From: Mesorhizobium neociceri
Lineage (GTDB): Bacteria > Pseudomonadota > Alphaproteobacteria > Rhizobiales > Rhizobiaceae
Assembly: GCF_013520985.1 (NCBI RefSeq)
Contig: NZ_JACDTY010000032.1
Span: 1-42,500, forward strand
Direction of reading: 5' to 3'
Length of the DNA stretch: 42,500 bases
Position numbers and translations under genes: made by a program. How positions within the stretch are numbered: position 1 is the first letter of the stretch; each line of letters opens with the position of its first letter. Shown here in pieces: positions 6,140 to 15,197 of the stretch. The notes below the pieces were generated by a model, which saw nothing but the letters and a program-made list of their open reading frames with translations, was not told where the DNA came from and ran no database searches.

Positions 6140-8872
6140 TCAAGCAAACGCGCCGTGGCAGTGCTTGTATTTCTTGCCGGAGCCGCAGGGGCAGGCTTCG
6201 TTGCGGCCGACCTTGCCCCAGGTCGCCTGGTTGTTCGGATCGCGGTCTTCGGGAGCGACGATGGCGTTGCTCTCCTGGCGAACCAGAAGTGCCGTTTCGC
6301 CGCCCTGGAAGTCGTCCTCGCCAGTGGTGCCGTCAATGTGGCTGCCGAACATGTCCGGCGCTTCCGGGGGCGGAGCTTCAGCGGCCTGGCGGACCAGTTC
6401 GACGCGCATCAATTGCGCGGTGACGGCCTGGCGCAGATTGCCGAGCAGCGCCTGGAACAGTTCGAACGCCTCGCCCTTGTATTCCTGCAACGGATCGCGC
6501 TGGGCGTAGCCGCGGAAGCCGACGACCGAGCGCAGATGGTCGAGGTTGACGATGTGCTCGCGCCACAGATGGTCGAGCGTCTGCAACACCACCGAGCGTT
6601 CGACATAGCTCATCACGTCGGGACCGAAACGCTCGGCGCGCTCCTTGGCGGCGGCGTCGGCGGCCGCGGTCAGGCGCTCGCGGATGTCGTCCTCGGCAAT
6701 GCCTTCTTCCTTGACCCAGTCCTCGACCGGTAGATCGAGATTGAGGAATTCGGCGACCTCGGCCTTGAGGCCGGCGACGTTCCACTGCTCGGCATAGGCG
6801 TTTTCGGGAATGTTCTTGGCGACGATCTCCTCGATGACGCCTTCGCGCATCTCGGCGATCGTCTCGGACAGGCCTTCGCCGTCCATCAATTCGATGCGCT
6901 GCTCGAACACCACCTTGCGCTGGTCGTTCGAGACGTCGTCGTATTTCAACAGGTTCTTGCGGATGTCGAAGTTGCGCGCCTCGACCTTCTTCTGCGCCTT
7001 TTCCAGCGCCTTGTTGATCCACGGATGGATGATGGCCTCGTCTTCCTTGAGGCCGAGCTTCTGAAGCATGCCGTCCATGCGCTCGGACCCGAAGATGCGC
7101 ATCAGATCGTCCTGCAGCGACAGGAAGAATTTCGAACGACCGGGGTCGCCCTGGCGGCCGGAGCGGCCGCGGAGCTGGTTGTCGATGCGGCGCGATTCAT
7201 GGCGCTCGGTGGCGAGCACGTAGAGGCCGCCGGCGGCCAGCGCCTTTTCCTTCAGGCGCTCGACATCGGCGTTTATTTCCTTTTCGCGCGCCTCGCGCTC
7301 GGGGCCCGCGGGCATGTCGCCCAGTTCGTCCTCAATGCGCATCTCGGCGTTGCCGCCGAGCTTGATGTCGGTGCCGCGGCCAGCCATGTTGGTGGCGATG
7401 GTGATGGCGCCGGGCTTGCCGGCCTGGGCGACGATGGCCGCCTCACGCTCGTGGTGGCGGGCATTCAGCACCTCGAAATCCTTGAACCCTTCCTTGCGCA
7501 GGCGCTCGGCCAGCTGCTCGGATTTTTCAATGGATGTGGTGCCGACCAGCGTCGGCTGGCCCTTGGCGCGCGCTTCCTTGATCTCCTTGACGATCGCCTT
7601 GTACTTCTCCTCGACCGTCCGGTAGACCTCGTCGTCCTCATCCTTGCGGATAACCGGCAGATTGGTCGGGATCTCGGTGACTTCGAGGCCGTAGATGTTG
7701 CCGAATTCCTCGGCCTCGGTCAGCGCCGTGCCGGTCATGCCGGACAGCTTCTTGTAGAGGCGGAAGTAGTTCTGGAAGGTGACGGACGCCAGCGTCTGGT
7801 TTTCCGGCTGGATCGCCACATGCTCCTTGGCTTCGAGCGCCTGGTGCAGGCCTTCCGAATAGCGGCGTCCCGGCATCATGCGGCCGGTGAACTCGTCGAT
7901 GATGACGATCTCGTCGTTGCGGACGATGTAGTCCTTGTCCTTCTGGAACAGCCGGTGCGCCTTGAGCGCGTTGTTGACGTGGTGAACGATGGCGACATTC
8001 TCGACGTCATAGAGCGACTCGCCCTTGAGCAAGCCGGCTGCGCGCAGCAGGTTTTCCAGCTTCTCGGTGCCTTCCTCGGTGAAGATCGAGGTCTTCTGCT
8101 TCTCGTCGATCTCGTAGTCGGCCGGGCCGAGCTGCAGCATGAAGGCGTCGATGGTGTTGTACATTTCCGAACGGTCCTCGAGCGGACCGGAAATGATCAG
8201 CGGCGTGCGCGCCTCGTCGACCAGGATGGAATCGACTTCGTCGACGATCGCGTAATTGTGGCCGCGCTGCACCATCTGGGCGCGCTCATATTTCATGTTG
8301 TCGCGCAGATAGTCGAAGCCGAGCTCGTTGTTGGTGGCATAGGTGACGTCGGACGCGTAGGCGACGCGGCGCTCCTCGTCGGAGAGACCGTGGACGATGA
8401 CGCCGACCGAAAGGCCGAGGAATTTGTAGACGCGGCCCATCCATTCGGAGTCGCGCGTGGCGAGGTAGTCGTTGACGGTGACGACGTGGACGCCCTTGCC
8501 GGCCAGCGCGTTGAGATAGACCGGCAACGTGGCGACCAGGGTCTTGCCTTCGCCGGTGCGCATTTCGGCGATGCCGCCATTGTGCAGCACCATGCCGCCG
8601 ATTAGCTGGACGTCGAAGGGGCGCATGCCGAGCACGCGGCGCGCCGCCTCGCGGGCGGTGGCGAAGGCCGGCACCAGCAGATCGTCGAGCGTGGCGCCGT
8701 TGGCGATGTCCTGGCGGAATTTCTCCGTGCGCGCCTGAAGGTCGGCGTCGGACAACGCCCGCATTTCGTTTTCCATGGCGTTGATCGCCTCGACGCGCGG
8801 CCGGGTCGACTTGACCCGCCGGTCGTTGGAGGAGCCGAAAACCTTACGGGCGAGACCGCCGAGACTGACCAT
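6140..8872 (-). CDS. secA: Preprotein translocase ATPase SecA
   Basis: A 910-residue full-length SecA, the motor that drives unfolded preproteins through SecYEG at the inner membrane. It begins MVSLGGLARKVFGSSNDRRV. Visible motifs are Walker A (MRTGEGKTLVA, about residues 103-113), the DEAD-like VDEVDSILVDEARTPLIISG, the preprotein cross-linking region, MAGRGTDIKLGGNAE and the helicase motif QLRGRSGRQGDPG. The C-terminal SEC-C zinc-binding tail CPCGSGKKYKHC binds SecB or the ribosome. An AAAGGA ribosome-binding site lies 7 bases before the ATG. It is transcribed away from the parvulin isomerase, across a 243-bp divergent region; an exported-protein folding factor next to secA makes functional sense. 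Nothing is missing or unusual. Confidence 0.98.
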   Translation of the reverse strand: MVSLGGLARKVFGSSNDRRVKSTRPRVEAINAMENEMRALSDADLQARTEKFRQDIANGATLDDLLVPAFATAREAARRVLGMRPFDVQLIGGMVLHNGGIAEMRTGEGKTLVATLPVYLNALAGKGVHVVTVNDYLATRDSEWMGRVYKFLGLSVGVIVHGLSDEERRVAYASDVTYATNNELGFDYLRDNMKYERAQMVQRGHNYAIVDEVDSILVDEARTPLIISGPLEDRSEMYNTIDAFMLQLGPADYEIDEKQKTSIFTEEGTEKLENLLRAAGLLKGESLYDVENVAIVHHVNNALKAHRLFQKDKDYIVRNDEIVIIDEFTGRMMPGRRYSEGLHQALEAKEHVAIQPENQTLASVTFQNYFRLYKKLSGMTGTALTEAEEFGNIYGLEVTEIPTNLPVIRKDEDDEVYRTVEEKYKAIVKEIKEARAKGQPTLVGTTSIEKSEQLAERLRKEGFKDFEVLNARHHEREAAIVAQAGKPGAITIATNMAGRGTDIKLGGNAEMRIEDELGDMPAGPEREAREKEINADVERLKEKALAAGGLYVLATERHESRRIDNQLRGRSGRQGDPGRSKFFLSLQDDLMRIFGSERMDGMLQKLGLKEDEAIIHPWINKALEKAQKKVEARNFDIRKNLLKYDDVSNDQRKVVFEQRIELMDGEGLSETIAEMREGVIEEIVAKNIPENAYAEQWNVAGLKAEVAEFLNLDLPVEDWVKEEGIAEDDIRERLTAAADAAAKERAERFGPDVMSYVERSVVLQTLDHLWREHIVNLDHLRSVVGFRGYAQRDPLQEYKGEAFELFQALLGNLRQAVTAQLMRVELVRQAAEAPPPEAPDMFGSHIDGTTGEDDFQGGETALLVRQESNAIVAPEDRDPNNQATWGKVGRNEACPCGSGKKYKHCHGAFA

Positions 8873-9115
8873 CCGATGGTCCTTTCGATAGAATTCTCAA
8901 TCTTGAGATGAGCGCCGGCCGGCCCCATCAATTCCGCGTGAAACGCGGACAAACGCAAAAAGCGCCCGGAAAACGGTTCTGGACGCAAAGTCGTTGGACA
9001 GATAAGAGGGGGCTCAACTGATGTCAACGCCGCGTTAGCCCTATGGGCAGCGCCAAATTCCGCCACAATCCGGCTGATCTGCAAGCCCGACCAATCCCCC
9101 TTGGAGTTAATCTTG

Positions 9116-10033
9116 ATGTCCTTACTGTTTCGCCGTGCGTCGCTCGCCAGCCTTGGCCTGGCCTTCGGCCTGTCGGCCCTGTCGCTGTCTCCGCTGATGG
9201 CCCAGGAAGCCGCTCCCGCCCCGGCCGATGCCGCAGCGCCGGCGGCCGCACCCGTCGATCCCAACGCGGTCGTCGCAACCGTCAATGGCGAGAAGCTGAC
9301 CGAGGCCGACCTTGGGCTTGCCGAGGGTGAGCTGTCGCAGCAGTTCGCGCAGTTGCCGCCCGAGCAGCGCCGCGCCGCCGCCCTTTCGGCGGCCATCGAG
9401 ATCCGCGTCATGGCCGCCCAGGCAGTCACTACCGGCCTGGACAAGGATCCCGATTTCCAGCGCCGCATGGCGTTCCTGCAGCAGCGCGCCCTGCATGGCG
9501 AGATGGTCGAGAAGGGCGTCGTCAACAAGGTCACCGATGCCGAGGTGCGTGCCCGCTACGACCAGGAAATCGCCAGCACGCCGCCGGTCAATGAGGTTCA
9601 TGCCCGTCACATCCTCGTGAAGACGAAGGAAGAAGCCGAGGCGATCATCAAGCAGCTCGACGGCGGCGCCGATTTCCAGAAGCTCGCCAACGAGCACACC
9701 AGCGATCCCTCGGGCAAGACCAATGGCGGCGATCTCGGCTGGTTCGGACCCGGCCAGATGGTGCCGGAATTCGACAAGGCGGCATTTGCGCTCGACATCG
9801 GCAAATACACCAAGGAGCCGGTGCAGTCGCAGTTCGGCTGGCATGTCATCAAGCTCGAGGACAAGCGCGTCAAGCAGCCGCCGGCGTTCGACGACGTCAA
9901 GGACCAGGCCAAGCAGGCGGTCATCCGCGACAAATATTTCGCACTGGTCAAGCAGCTGCGCGGCGCCGCCAAGGTGGAAATCCCCGACGCCAATCTGAAG
10001 AAGGCCGTCGACACGATGGAAGCAGGCAAGTAA
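9116..10033 (+). CDS. Periplasmic parvulin-type peptidyl-prolyl isomerase
   Basis: A 305-residue exported foldase of the SurA/PrsA type. An N-terminal signal peptide (MSLLFRRASLASLGLAFGLS, probable cleavage after LMAQ) is followed by an Ala/Pro linker, a helical chaperone region (about 45-150) and one PPIC/rotamase domain (about 155-250). Domain motifs are VHARHILVKTKEEAEAI, GGDLGWFGPGQMVPEF and PVQSQFGWHVIKLED. The family catalyses cis-trans isomerisation of prolyl bonds and helps outer-membrane proteins fold. The ATG at 9116 is chosen over a TTG at 9101, since GGAG at 9103-9106 provides a well-spaced ribosome-binding site. A strong terminator follows at 10056. The single PPIC domain separates it from SurA proper, which has two. 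Confidence 0.9.
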   Translation: MSLLFRRASLASLGLAFGLSALSLSPLMAQEAAPAPADAAAPAAAPVDPNAVVATVNGEKLTEADLGLAEGELSQQFAQLPPEQRRAAALSAAIEIRVMAAQAVTTGLDKDPDFQRRMAFLQQRALHGEMVEKGVVNKVTDAEVRARYDQEIASTPPVNEVHARHILVKTKEEAEAIIKQLDGGADFQKLANEHTSDPSGKTNGGDLGWFGPGQMVPEFDKAAFALDIGKYTKEPVQSQFGWHVIKLEDKRVKQPPAFDDVKDQAKQAVIRDKYFALVKQLRGAAKVEIPDANLKKAVDTMEAGK

Positions 10034-10055
10034 GGCCGGCATCGCAAACGCATGC

Positions 10056-10082
10056 AAAAGGGCGCCGTTTGGCGCCCTTTTT
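10056..10082 (+). terminator. Rho-independent terminator after the isomerase gene
   Basis: Arms AAAAGGGCGCC (10056-10066) and GGCGCCCTTTTT (10071-10082) enclose the loop GTTT. The T-run follows on the plus strand and an A-run precedes it, so the hairpin can also work for the convergent TetR gene, whose stop codon (10082-10084) touches it. Confidence 0.9.
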
Positions 10083-10669
10083 CAATTGCGGGAGATGCCT
10101 GATATCACATAGCGGACGGTGGCTCGGATTACCGCCTCATCTTCGTCGAGACGGTTGGTCAAAAGGTGTTTCCAGGCATAGGAAGCCACGAGGTCGGCGA
10201 CCAGCGCTGCATCGATATCGGCCGCAACCTCGCCTCGCGCCTTGGCGCGCTCGATGATCCGGGCGGTGTGGGACCGACGTCCATCGGCATAGCCAGTCAG
10301 GGCCACGGCCGCTGCTTCATCCGACTGCGCTTCGGCCACCAACGACCGGAAAACGCTGCCCGAGGACGTGTCGCGCCAGTGCGAGAAGAGGTTTTGAAGG
10401 AAACCGACGAGATCGTCTTCGAGATTGCCGGTATCGGGGACGGCGACGCGCTTTTGCCGCTTGTAGACCTCCAGCAGCAAGGCCGCCTTGGACGGCCACC
10501 AGCGATAGATCGTGGGTTTGCCGGCGCGTGCGCGCCGCGCGACGGCTTCGATGGAGAAGCCGGCATAGCCGGCCTCGACCAGCACCGCCTCCGCGGCCTC
10601 GAGAATGGCCTCGGCGCTGTCGGGATTGCGCCGCGCCCCGATCGATCTGCGCGCCGGATCCTCGCCCAT
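10082..10669 (-). CDS. TetR/AcrR-family transcriptional regulator
   Basis: A 195-residue one-domain repressor. The N-terminal helix-turn-helix (about residues 20-70) reads AILEAAEAVLVEAGYAGFSI and EAVARRARAGKPTIYRWWPS, the classic TetR pattern ending in TIYRWWPSKAAL. The C-terminal ligand domain resembles the TetR_C_11/16 type, with LTNRLDEDEAVIRATVRYV near the end. The start at 10669 is supported by GAGGA 6 bases upstream; an in-frame start at 10720 lacks this. No obvious target is transcribed alongside it: the caspase-like gene is upstream on the same strand, separated by about 150 bp. The ligand is unknown. The 154 bp in front contain no clear palindrome. Confidence 0.88.
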   Translation of the reverse strand: MGEDPARRSIGARRNPDSAEAILEAAEAVLVEAGYAGFSIEAVARRARAGKPTIYRWWPSKAALLLEVYKRQKRVAVPDTGNLEDDLVGFLQNLFSHWRDTSSGSVFRSLVAEAQSDEAAAVALTGYADGRRSHTARIIERAKARGEVAADIDAALVADLVASYAWKHLLTNRLDEDEAVIRATVRYVISGISRN

Positions 10670-10823
10670 GTCTGTCCTCGCCAACAACTTCGCCGGCAAT
10701 ATAGGTGAGCTGGCAGTCAAACGAAACGGGCCGTTTTGTCGAAGTGCCCTGGTTTGTCGAACTTAATTGTCGCCGATCGCGGCACGGCGCATGCCGGATG
10801 CGGCGCGCGTCACCGCTTAAAGT

Positions 10824-12050
10824 TCATTGCGCCGCTGCCAGCGTCTCCGAGGCAACGCGCCAGCCGCCGTCTGCTTTGAAGAGTTCGAGCGTGACGCGTG
10901 TCTTGCCAGTATAATGCGCTGTCGACTTGTCCTTCGGCTCATAGTCGTAGCTCATTTTGAAGACCACTTCCGCTTCACCCTCGCCATGCGGGTTCACCTG
11001 AAGGCTGCTGGGCTCAAGGCCGAGCGACCATGACGCCCATTGCGCGAACCAGTCGACTTTCGCCTTCACCAGCGCCTCGGTGTCGTAGGGTTTGCCGAAG
11101 ATGGTGACGGATGGCCCGTAAACCCGATTGACCGCTTCGCGAATGTCCCGGGTGTCCGGCGCCAGATAGTCGTCGCGCAGGAATTTCTCGATCGAGGTTT
11201 TGTCGTCGCCGACGGAACGTTCGAGCGCTGCCACCTGGCTAGACTGCGCCGGCGCAACGGCCGGCGGCGGCGCGGCAGCCACGCCGTCAGGCACAAACTC
11301 AAACCGTTCGAGCAGCGAACCCTGTTCCCAGGGGCGCTGGCCCTCGCGGGTTTCGGAAACCACGTCGCGGCGCACCGCGATCATCATGTCGTTGATGCTC
11401 TGGCCAGGTTCGGCCATGTGCCGCAGCAGGGCGGCGGCAAACGGCGAATTTCGCCCCGTTCCGTCCATGGCGACAGCACCCGGCGCCGTCGAGAAGGCGA
11501 TGAAGGAGCCGCGCGTCGAATCGAACTGCGCCAGGCCGGCGAGCGCCGTCGCCGAGCGCGTCGTCGCGGTGCGGCTCAGGCTGCGGGCAAAGGGATTGTT
11601 GCGGCAGGCATCGAGGAACACCAGGCTGACCTTGGTCTGCTGTTCCATGATGTCGAGGACTTCGTCGATCGGCACGGCTTCGAGCTGCAGCTTCACCGGC
11701 ATGTCGAGCCGGGCGTCGACCGGCACGATGTAGTTGCGCCCTTCGACCTGCAGGCCGTGGCCGGCGTAATAGAAAAGCCCGACGCCCGCACCTTGCAGGG
11801 CATCGGAAAATTCGCCGATCTTGCGCTCGAGCTCCCGCTTGCCGAGGTCGTTGCCCTCGATGACGTCGAAGCCGATCGAGCGCAGCTTGCCGGCAATGTC
11901 GAGCGCATCGTTGACCGGATTGGCGAGCGTGCCGGCTTCTGCATAGGTGCCGTTGCCGATGACCAGCGCCACGCGCCGTTCCGGCTGCTCATCGGCGCTC
12001 AGGAGCAAAAGCCCCATAAACGCCACCGCCAAGATCACCAGCCTGCCCAT
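10824..12050 (-). CDS. Caspase-like (C14 family) peptidase, exported or membrane-anchored
   Basis: A 408-residue protein. Residues 1-19 (MGRLVILAVAFMGLLLLSAD) form a signal peptide or membrane anchor. A caspase/metacaspase p20-like domain follows (about 25-260) with the His-Cys dyad visible: H98 in FYYAGHGLQ and C149 in VFLDACRNNPF. Other family marks are RVALVIGNGTYA at the start and STAPGAVAMDGTGRNSPFA near the p10-like part. After a Pro/Ala linker the C-terminal domain (about 300-408) looks like an NTF2-like/SnoaL fold. The family cleaves after basic or acidic residues; substrates in bacteria are mostly unknown. The start at 12050 is chosen because the longer frame (to 12698) would run antisense into argJ. 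It is divergent from argJ with no obvious functional link. Confidence 0.88.
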   Translation of the reverse strand: MGRLVILAVAFMGLLLLSADEQPERRVALVIGNGTYAEAGTLANPVNDALDIAGKLRSIGFDVIEGNDLGKRELERKIGEFSDALQGAGVGLFYYAGHGLQVEGRNYIVPVDARLDMPVKLQLEAVPIDEVLDIMEQQTKVSLVFLDACRNNPFARSLSRTATTRSATALAGLAQFDSTRGSFIAFSTAPGAVAMDGTGRNSPFAAALLRHMAEPGQSINDMMIAVRRDVVSETREGQRPWEQGSLLERFEFVPDGVAAAPPPAVAPAQSSQVAALERSVGDDKTSIEKFLRDDYLAPDTRDIREAVNRVYGPSVTIFGKPYDTEALVKAKVDWFAQWASWSLGLEPSSLQVNPHGEGEAEVVFKMSYDYEPKDKSTAHYTGKTRVTLELFKADGGWRVASETLAAAQ

Positions 12051-12216
12051 GCACCGATCATAACGCCAGAGGCTGCGCCGACGCCAACGGATTTGAAATG
12101 CAAGCTTAATCACGGGTTGGTACCGGCGCCCGAAGCGACGAAAACGCCCTTGCGCCGGGCCGTGGTATCGGGCAAACCGGCCTTCCCCAGCGTTTTTCCG
12201 TCGCCCGAGGTCCCCA

Positions 12217-13458
12217 ATGTCCGCAACGATTTCGCCGCTCGCGCCGAAGAAATATCCCAAAATGCCTGCCATTGAGGGCGTGCGCATCGCCACCGCCGAG
12301 GCCGGGATCAAATACAAGAACCGCACCGACCTCTTGGCTATGGTCTTCGATGCCGGCACCGCTGTCGCCGGCGTGTTCACGAAATCGAAATGCCCCTCGG
12401 CGCCGGTCGATTTCTGCCGGCAGAACCTTGGCGCCGGCAAGGCGCGGGTGCTGGTCGTCAATTCCGGCAACGCCAACGCCTTCACCGGCAAGAAGGGCCG
12501 CGCCTCCACCCAATTGACCGGCGAGGCTGCGGCCAGGGCCGCCGGCTGCACGCCAGACGAAGTGTTCCTCGCCTCCACCGGCGTCATCGGCGAGCCGCTC
12601 GACACGACCAAATTCAGCCATTTGCTGGCCGGGCTGGTCAAGGACGGCAAGCCGGATTTGTGGACGGAGGCGGCCAAGGCCATCATGACCACGGACACCT
12701 ATCCGAAAGTGGCAACCGCGACGGTCAAGCTCGGCGACGCCGATGTCATCATCAACGGCATTTCCAAGGGCGCCGGCATGATCGCGCCCGACATGGCGAC
12801 GATGCTGTCCTTCATCGCCACCGATGCGCCGATCGCCGCCCCGGTGCTGCAGGATTTGTTGTCGCGCGGTACGGCCAAGACCTTCAACGCGGTCACCGTC
12901 GACAGCGACACCTCGACCAGCGACACACTGCTGTTGTTCGCCACCGGTGCCGCAGCCAAGCGCGGCGCGCCTGTCATCAGCGATCCCAAGGACGCGCGTC
13001 TCGGCGCCTTCCGCCGCGCACTTGGCAAGGTGCTGAAATCGCTGGCGCTGCAAGTGGTGCGCGACGGCGAGGGTGCGCGCAAGCAGGTCGAAGTCACCGT
13101 CACTGGTGCCAAATCGGCGCGCTCGGCCAAGCGCATCGCGCTGTCCATTGCCAATTCGCCGCTGGTCAAGACGGCGGTTGCCGGCGAGGACGCCAATTGG
13201 GGCCGCGTCGTCATGGCTGTCGGCAAGGCCGGCGAGCCGGCCGACCGCGACCTTCTGTCGATCTGGTTCGGCGACAACCGGCTGGCGCATGAGGGCGAAC
13301 GCGACCCCGGCTACTCCGAGGAAGCGACCTCGGCCTATATGAAGCGCGACGACATCCGCATCCGCGCCGATATCGGCATCGGCCGCGGCAAGGCGACGGT
13401 GTGGACCTGCGACCTCACCAAGGAATATGTCGCCATCAATGGCGACTACCGGAGCTGA
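12217..13458 (+). CDS. argJ: Bifunctional ornithine acetyltransferase / N-acetylglutamate synthase ArgJ
   Basis: A 413-residue ArgJ of the usual length. It moves the acetyl group from N-acetylornithine to glutamate in the cyclic arginine pathway. The self-cleavage site is visible as KGAGMIAPDMATML, with the catalytic Thr at residue 195; cutting before it gives the alpha and beta chains. Other hallmarks are VFTKSKCPSAPVDFC, VVNSGNANAFTG, SVDSDTSTSDT-like TVDSDTSTSDTLLLF, and GEDANWGRVVMAVGKAG. GAGGT stands 5 bases before the ATG. The stop overlaps the start of the next gene (TGATG), so argJ, the GNAT gene and mutT form one translationally coupled unit. Cytoplasmic. Confidence 0.97.
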   Translation: MSATISPLAPKKYPKMPAIEGVRIATAEAGIKYKNRTDLLAMVFDAGTAVAGVFTKSKCPSAPVDFCRQNLGAGKARVLVVNSGNANAFTGKKGRASTQLTGEAAARAAGCTPDEVFLASTGVIGEPLDTTKFSHLLAGLVKDGKPDLWTEAAKAIMTTDTYPKVATATVKLGDADVIINGISKGAGMIAPDMATMLSFIATDAPIAAPVLQDLLSRGTAKTFNAVTVDSDTSTSDTLLLFATGAAAKRGAPVISDPKDARLGAFRRALGKVLKSLALQVVRDGEGARKQVEVTVTGAKSARSAKRIALSIANSPLVKTAVAGEDANWGRVVMAVGKAGEPADRDLLSIWFGDNRLAHEGERDPGYSEEATSAYMKRDDIRIRADIGIGRGKATVWTCDLTKEYVAINGDYRS

Positions 13459-14237
13459 TGGAGTTGGCTTCCAGGCATCCGGCAAGCATGCTCGCCATCG
13501 TACGCCGCTACGAGGCGGCGGGTTTTCGCGCCTGGCCGGCGGCGGCCGTCCACTATGACGGCACCTGGGTGGTGCGGCTTACGGCCGGTCATCCGGCCAA
13601 GCGGCTGAACTCGGTCAACCCGCTCGATCCCGGCGACACCCAGCACATTGCCGAGCGCATCGGCCGCGCCAGCCGGCGCTTCGACGCCTATGGCAGGCCA
13701 CTGACCTTCCGCATCTCGCCGCTGTCGGGGCCGGATCTGGCCAGGCATCTCGACAATGAGGGCTGGAGCACATTCGACGAATCGCTGGTGATGCGGCTGC
13801 CGCTGGCGGACGCACAACTGGCCCCGGCCATGGACCAGATACCGCTGAAGGACATCAGCCGCTTTCTTGGTGCGTCGCTCAAGGTCAGCGGCTCGGATGC
13901 ATCGCTGCGGCCGGGTCTTTCGGAAATCATCGGCGCCATTCAGCCGGAGGTCGGGCTGTTTGCGCTCGAGGATGAGGCCGACCCGCTGGCGGTGCTGATC
14001 TGCGTTCATGACGGCGATCTCGCCGGCCTGTTCGAGATCGCCACCGACAAGTCGGTGCGCAACCAGGGCCATGGCCGCAATCTCATCCTGTCGGCGCTGA
14101 AATGGGCCAGGCTGCGCGGGGCGCGGGAAGCCTGGCTGCAGGTCGAGGCCGGCAACGCGCCGGCGCTGGCGCTTTATCGCTCGCTGGGCTTCGAGGAAGT
14201 CTATCGCTACCACTATCGCCGGCCGCCGGGCGCATGA
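13458..14237 (+). CDS. GNAT-family N-acetyltransferase
   Basis: A 259-residue protein whose C-terminal 120 residues form a GNAT acetyl-CoA-binding fold. The P-loop-like motif A is RNQGHGRNLILSALKWA, followed by AWLQVEAGNAPALALYRSLG and FEEVYRYHYR, the typical end of the fold. The N-terminal half (VRRYEAAGFRAWPAAAVHYD...) resembles the two-part acetyltransferases that accompany argJ in Rhizobiales. Its start overlaps the argJ stop by one base, and its stop overlaps the mutT start by 4 bp. The substrate is not known; the argJ linkage suggests, but does not show, an amino-acid-related acceptor. Confidence 0.88.
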   Translation: MELASRHPASMLAIVRRYEAAGFRAWPAAAVHYDGTWVVRLTAGHPAKRLNSVNPLDPGDTQHIAERIGRASRRFDAYGRPLTFRISPLSGPDLARHLDNEGWSTFDESLVMRLPLADAQLAPAMDQIPLKDISRFLGASLKVSGSDASLRPGLSEIIGAIQPEVGLFALEDEADPLAVLICVHDGDLAGLFEIATDKSVRNQGHGRNLILSALKWARLRGAREAWLQVEAGNAPALALYRSLGFEEVYRYHYRRPPGA

Positions 14238-14653
14238 GCCAGATACTCACCGGCAAACGCCTGCTCCTGGTCGCCGCCTGCGCGCTGGTCGATACCGATG
14301 GACGCGTGCTTCTGGCGCAGCGGCCCGAAGGCAAACAGCTTGCCGGCCTGTGGGAGTTTCCCGGCGGCAAGGTCGAGCCCGGCGAGACGCCGGAACAATG
14401 CCTGATCCGCGAGTTGCAGGAAGAGATCGGCATCGAGACCGACATACCCTGCTTGGCGCCGCTCACCTTCGCCAGCCATTCCTACGATGATTTCCATCTC
14501 TTGATGCCGCTCTTCGTCTGCCGCCGCTTTCGCGGTATCGCGCAGCCGAAAGAGGGGCAGGCGCTGAAATGGGTGCGGCCAAAGCAGATGCGCGACTACC
14601 CGATGCCACCGGCCGACGCGCCGCTGATCCAGTTCCTCATCGACCTGTTGTGA
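14234..14653 (+). CDS. mutT: 8-oxo-dGTP diphosphatase MutT (Nudix)
   Basis: A 139-residue Nudix hydrolase. The Nudix box G-x5-E-x7-REUxEExGU is complete: GKVEPGETPEQCLIRELQEE, then IGI. The preceding WEFPGGKVEPGE and RVLLAQRPEGKQLAGLWEFP are characteristic of MutT, which removes oxidised guanine nucleotides from the pool and so prevents A:T to C:G mutation. The ATG overlaps the stop of the acetyltransferase gene (ATGA). No terminator follows directly; a 114-bp gap leads to the next gene. Confidence 0.92.
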   Translation: MSQILTGKRLLLVAACALVDTDGRVLLAQRPEGKQLAGLWEFPGGKVEPGETPEQCLIRELQEEIGIETDIPCLAPLTFASHSYDDFHLLMPLFVCRRFRGIAQPKEGQALKWVRPKQMRDYPMPPADAPLIQFLIDLL

Positions 14654-14767
14654 GTAGGAGCATTTCGCCGGCCTGGTTTAGCCAGCGTTAATGGAAGATT
14701 TATCTCATCGTGAAAAATTGCGGAAAGGTCTTTTCTGGCCGCAAGTCGATTCGCGGGGAGCGATTGC

Positions 14768-15082
14768 ATGAGCCTCGACAGGGAATGGGACTCGATCCGG
14801 CCGGATCGCAGCTTTCGCGCCGCCAATGCCGGTATGAGCGTATTGCGCATCACGCTGCTGTTCGGCTCGGCCGCGGTGGCGCTTGCCCTGATCGCGGTTC
14901 CCATCCTCGACAAACAGACGCGATCGTCCAGCCGCGACGCTCTTGCAAGCGGCCTGGACACGATGAGCACCGGCTCGGTCGGCTCGCGCGCCACCTATAC
15001 GCTGCGCAGAAGCGTGCTGCAGCCCTCACCCAGTTCGGTCTGCATCATCCGCGCCGACGGCCGGCGCAGCGGCGACTGCTGA
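14768..15082 (+). CDS. Small single-pass membrane protein of unknown function
   Basis: A 104-residue protein with one hydrophobic segment (about residues 27-46, VLRITLLFGSAAVALALIAV) and a Ser-rich, probably extracytoplasmic, C-terminal half with two cysteines (SSVCIIRADG and the final C). GGGGAG 7 bases before the ATG is a strong ribosome-binding site. I recall no named family, though it has the look of a conserved rhizobial hypothetical protein. It precedes the Flp pilin gene by 211 bp that hold a repeat and TTAA-rich sequence, so co-transcription is doubtful. A link to pilus assembly is possible only by proximity. Confidence 0.7.
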   Translation: MSLDREWDSIRPDRSFRAANAGMSVLRITLLFGSAAVALALIAVPILDKQTRSSSRDALASGLDTMSTGSVGSRATYTLRRSVLQPSPSSVCIIRADGRRSGDC

Positions 15083-15097
15083 CATACTCTTTGGTTG

Positions 15098-15171
15098 GAG
15101 CATGATCTCTGGACAAAAACGATTGGCGTTTTGTCCGAGAAAGGCGGTTCCTACTTTTCGGGATCATGCTC
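15098..15171. repeat. Dispersed intergenic repeat with GAGCATGATC ends
   Basis: Perfect 10-bp terminal inverted repeats GAGCATGATC (15098-15107) and GATCATGCTC (15162-15171) bound a 74-bp element. Inside is a second pair, GGACAAAA / TTTTGTCC (15111-15118 with 15129-15136), and the block GGTTCCTACTTTTCGGG. A related block (GGTTCCCACTTTTC) occurs at 21146-21212. Elements of this form are common between genes in mesorhizobia; the function is unknown. Confidence 0.7.
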
Positions 15172-15197
15172 AAGGTGAACAAAAGCTTATTGATTTC

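Noticed and set aside
7025..8605. 526-codon plus-strand frame
   Set aside because: Antisense to secA with Val/Leu/Asp-rich shadow composition and no start signal.
12051..12698. 216-codon N-terminal extension of the caspase-like protein
   Set aside because: It would be antisense to the start of argJ and lacks any family sequence; the signal peptide begins at 12050.
14689..14705. CtrA-like TTAA-N7-TTTA before the small membrane protein gene
   Set aside because: One half-site is imperfect and only a single pair is present; too weak to list as a site.
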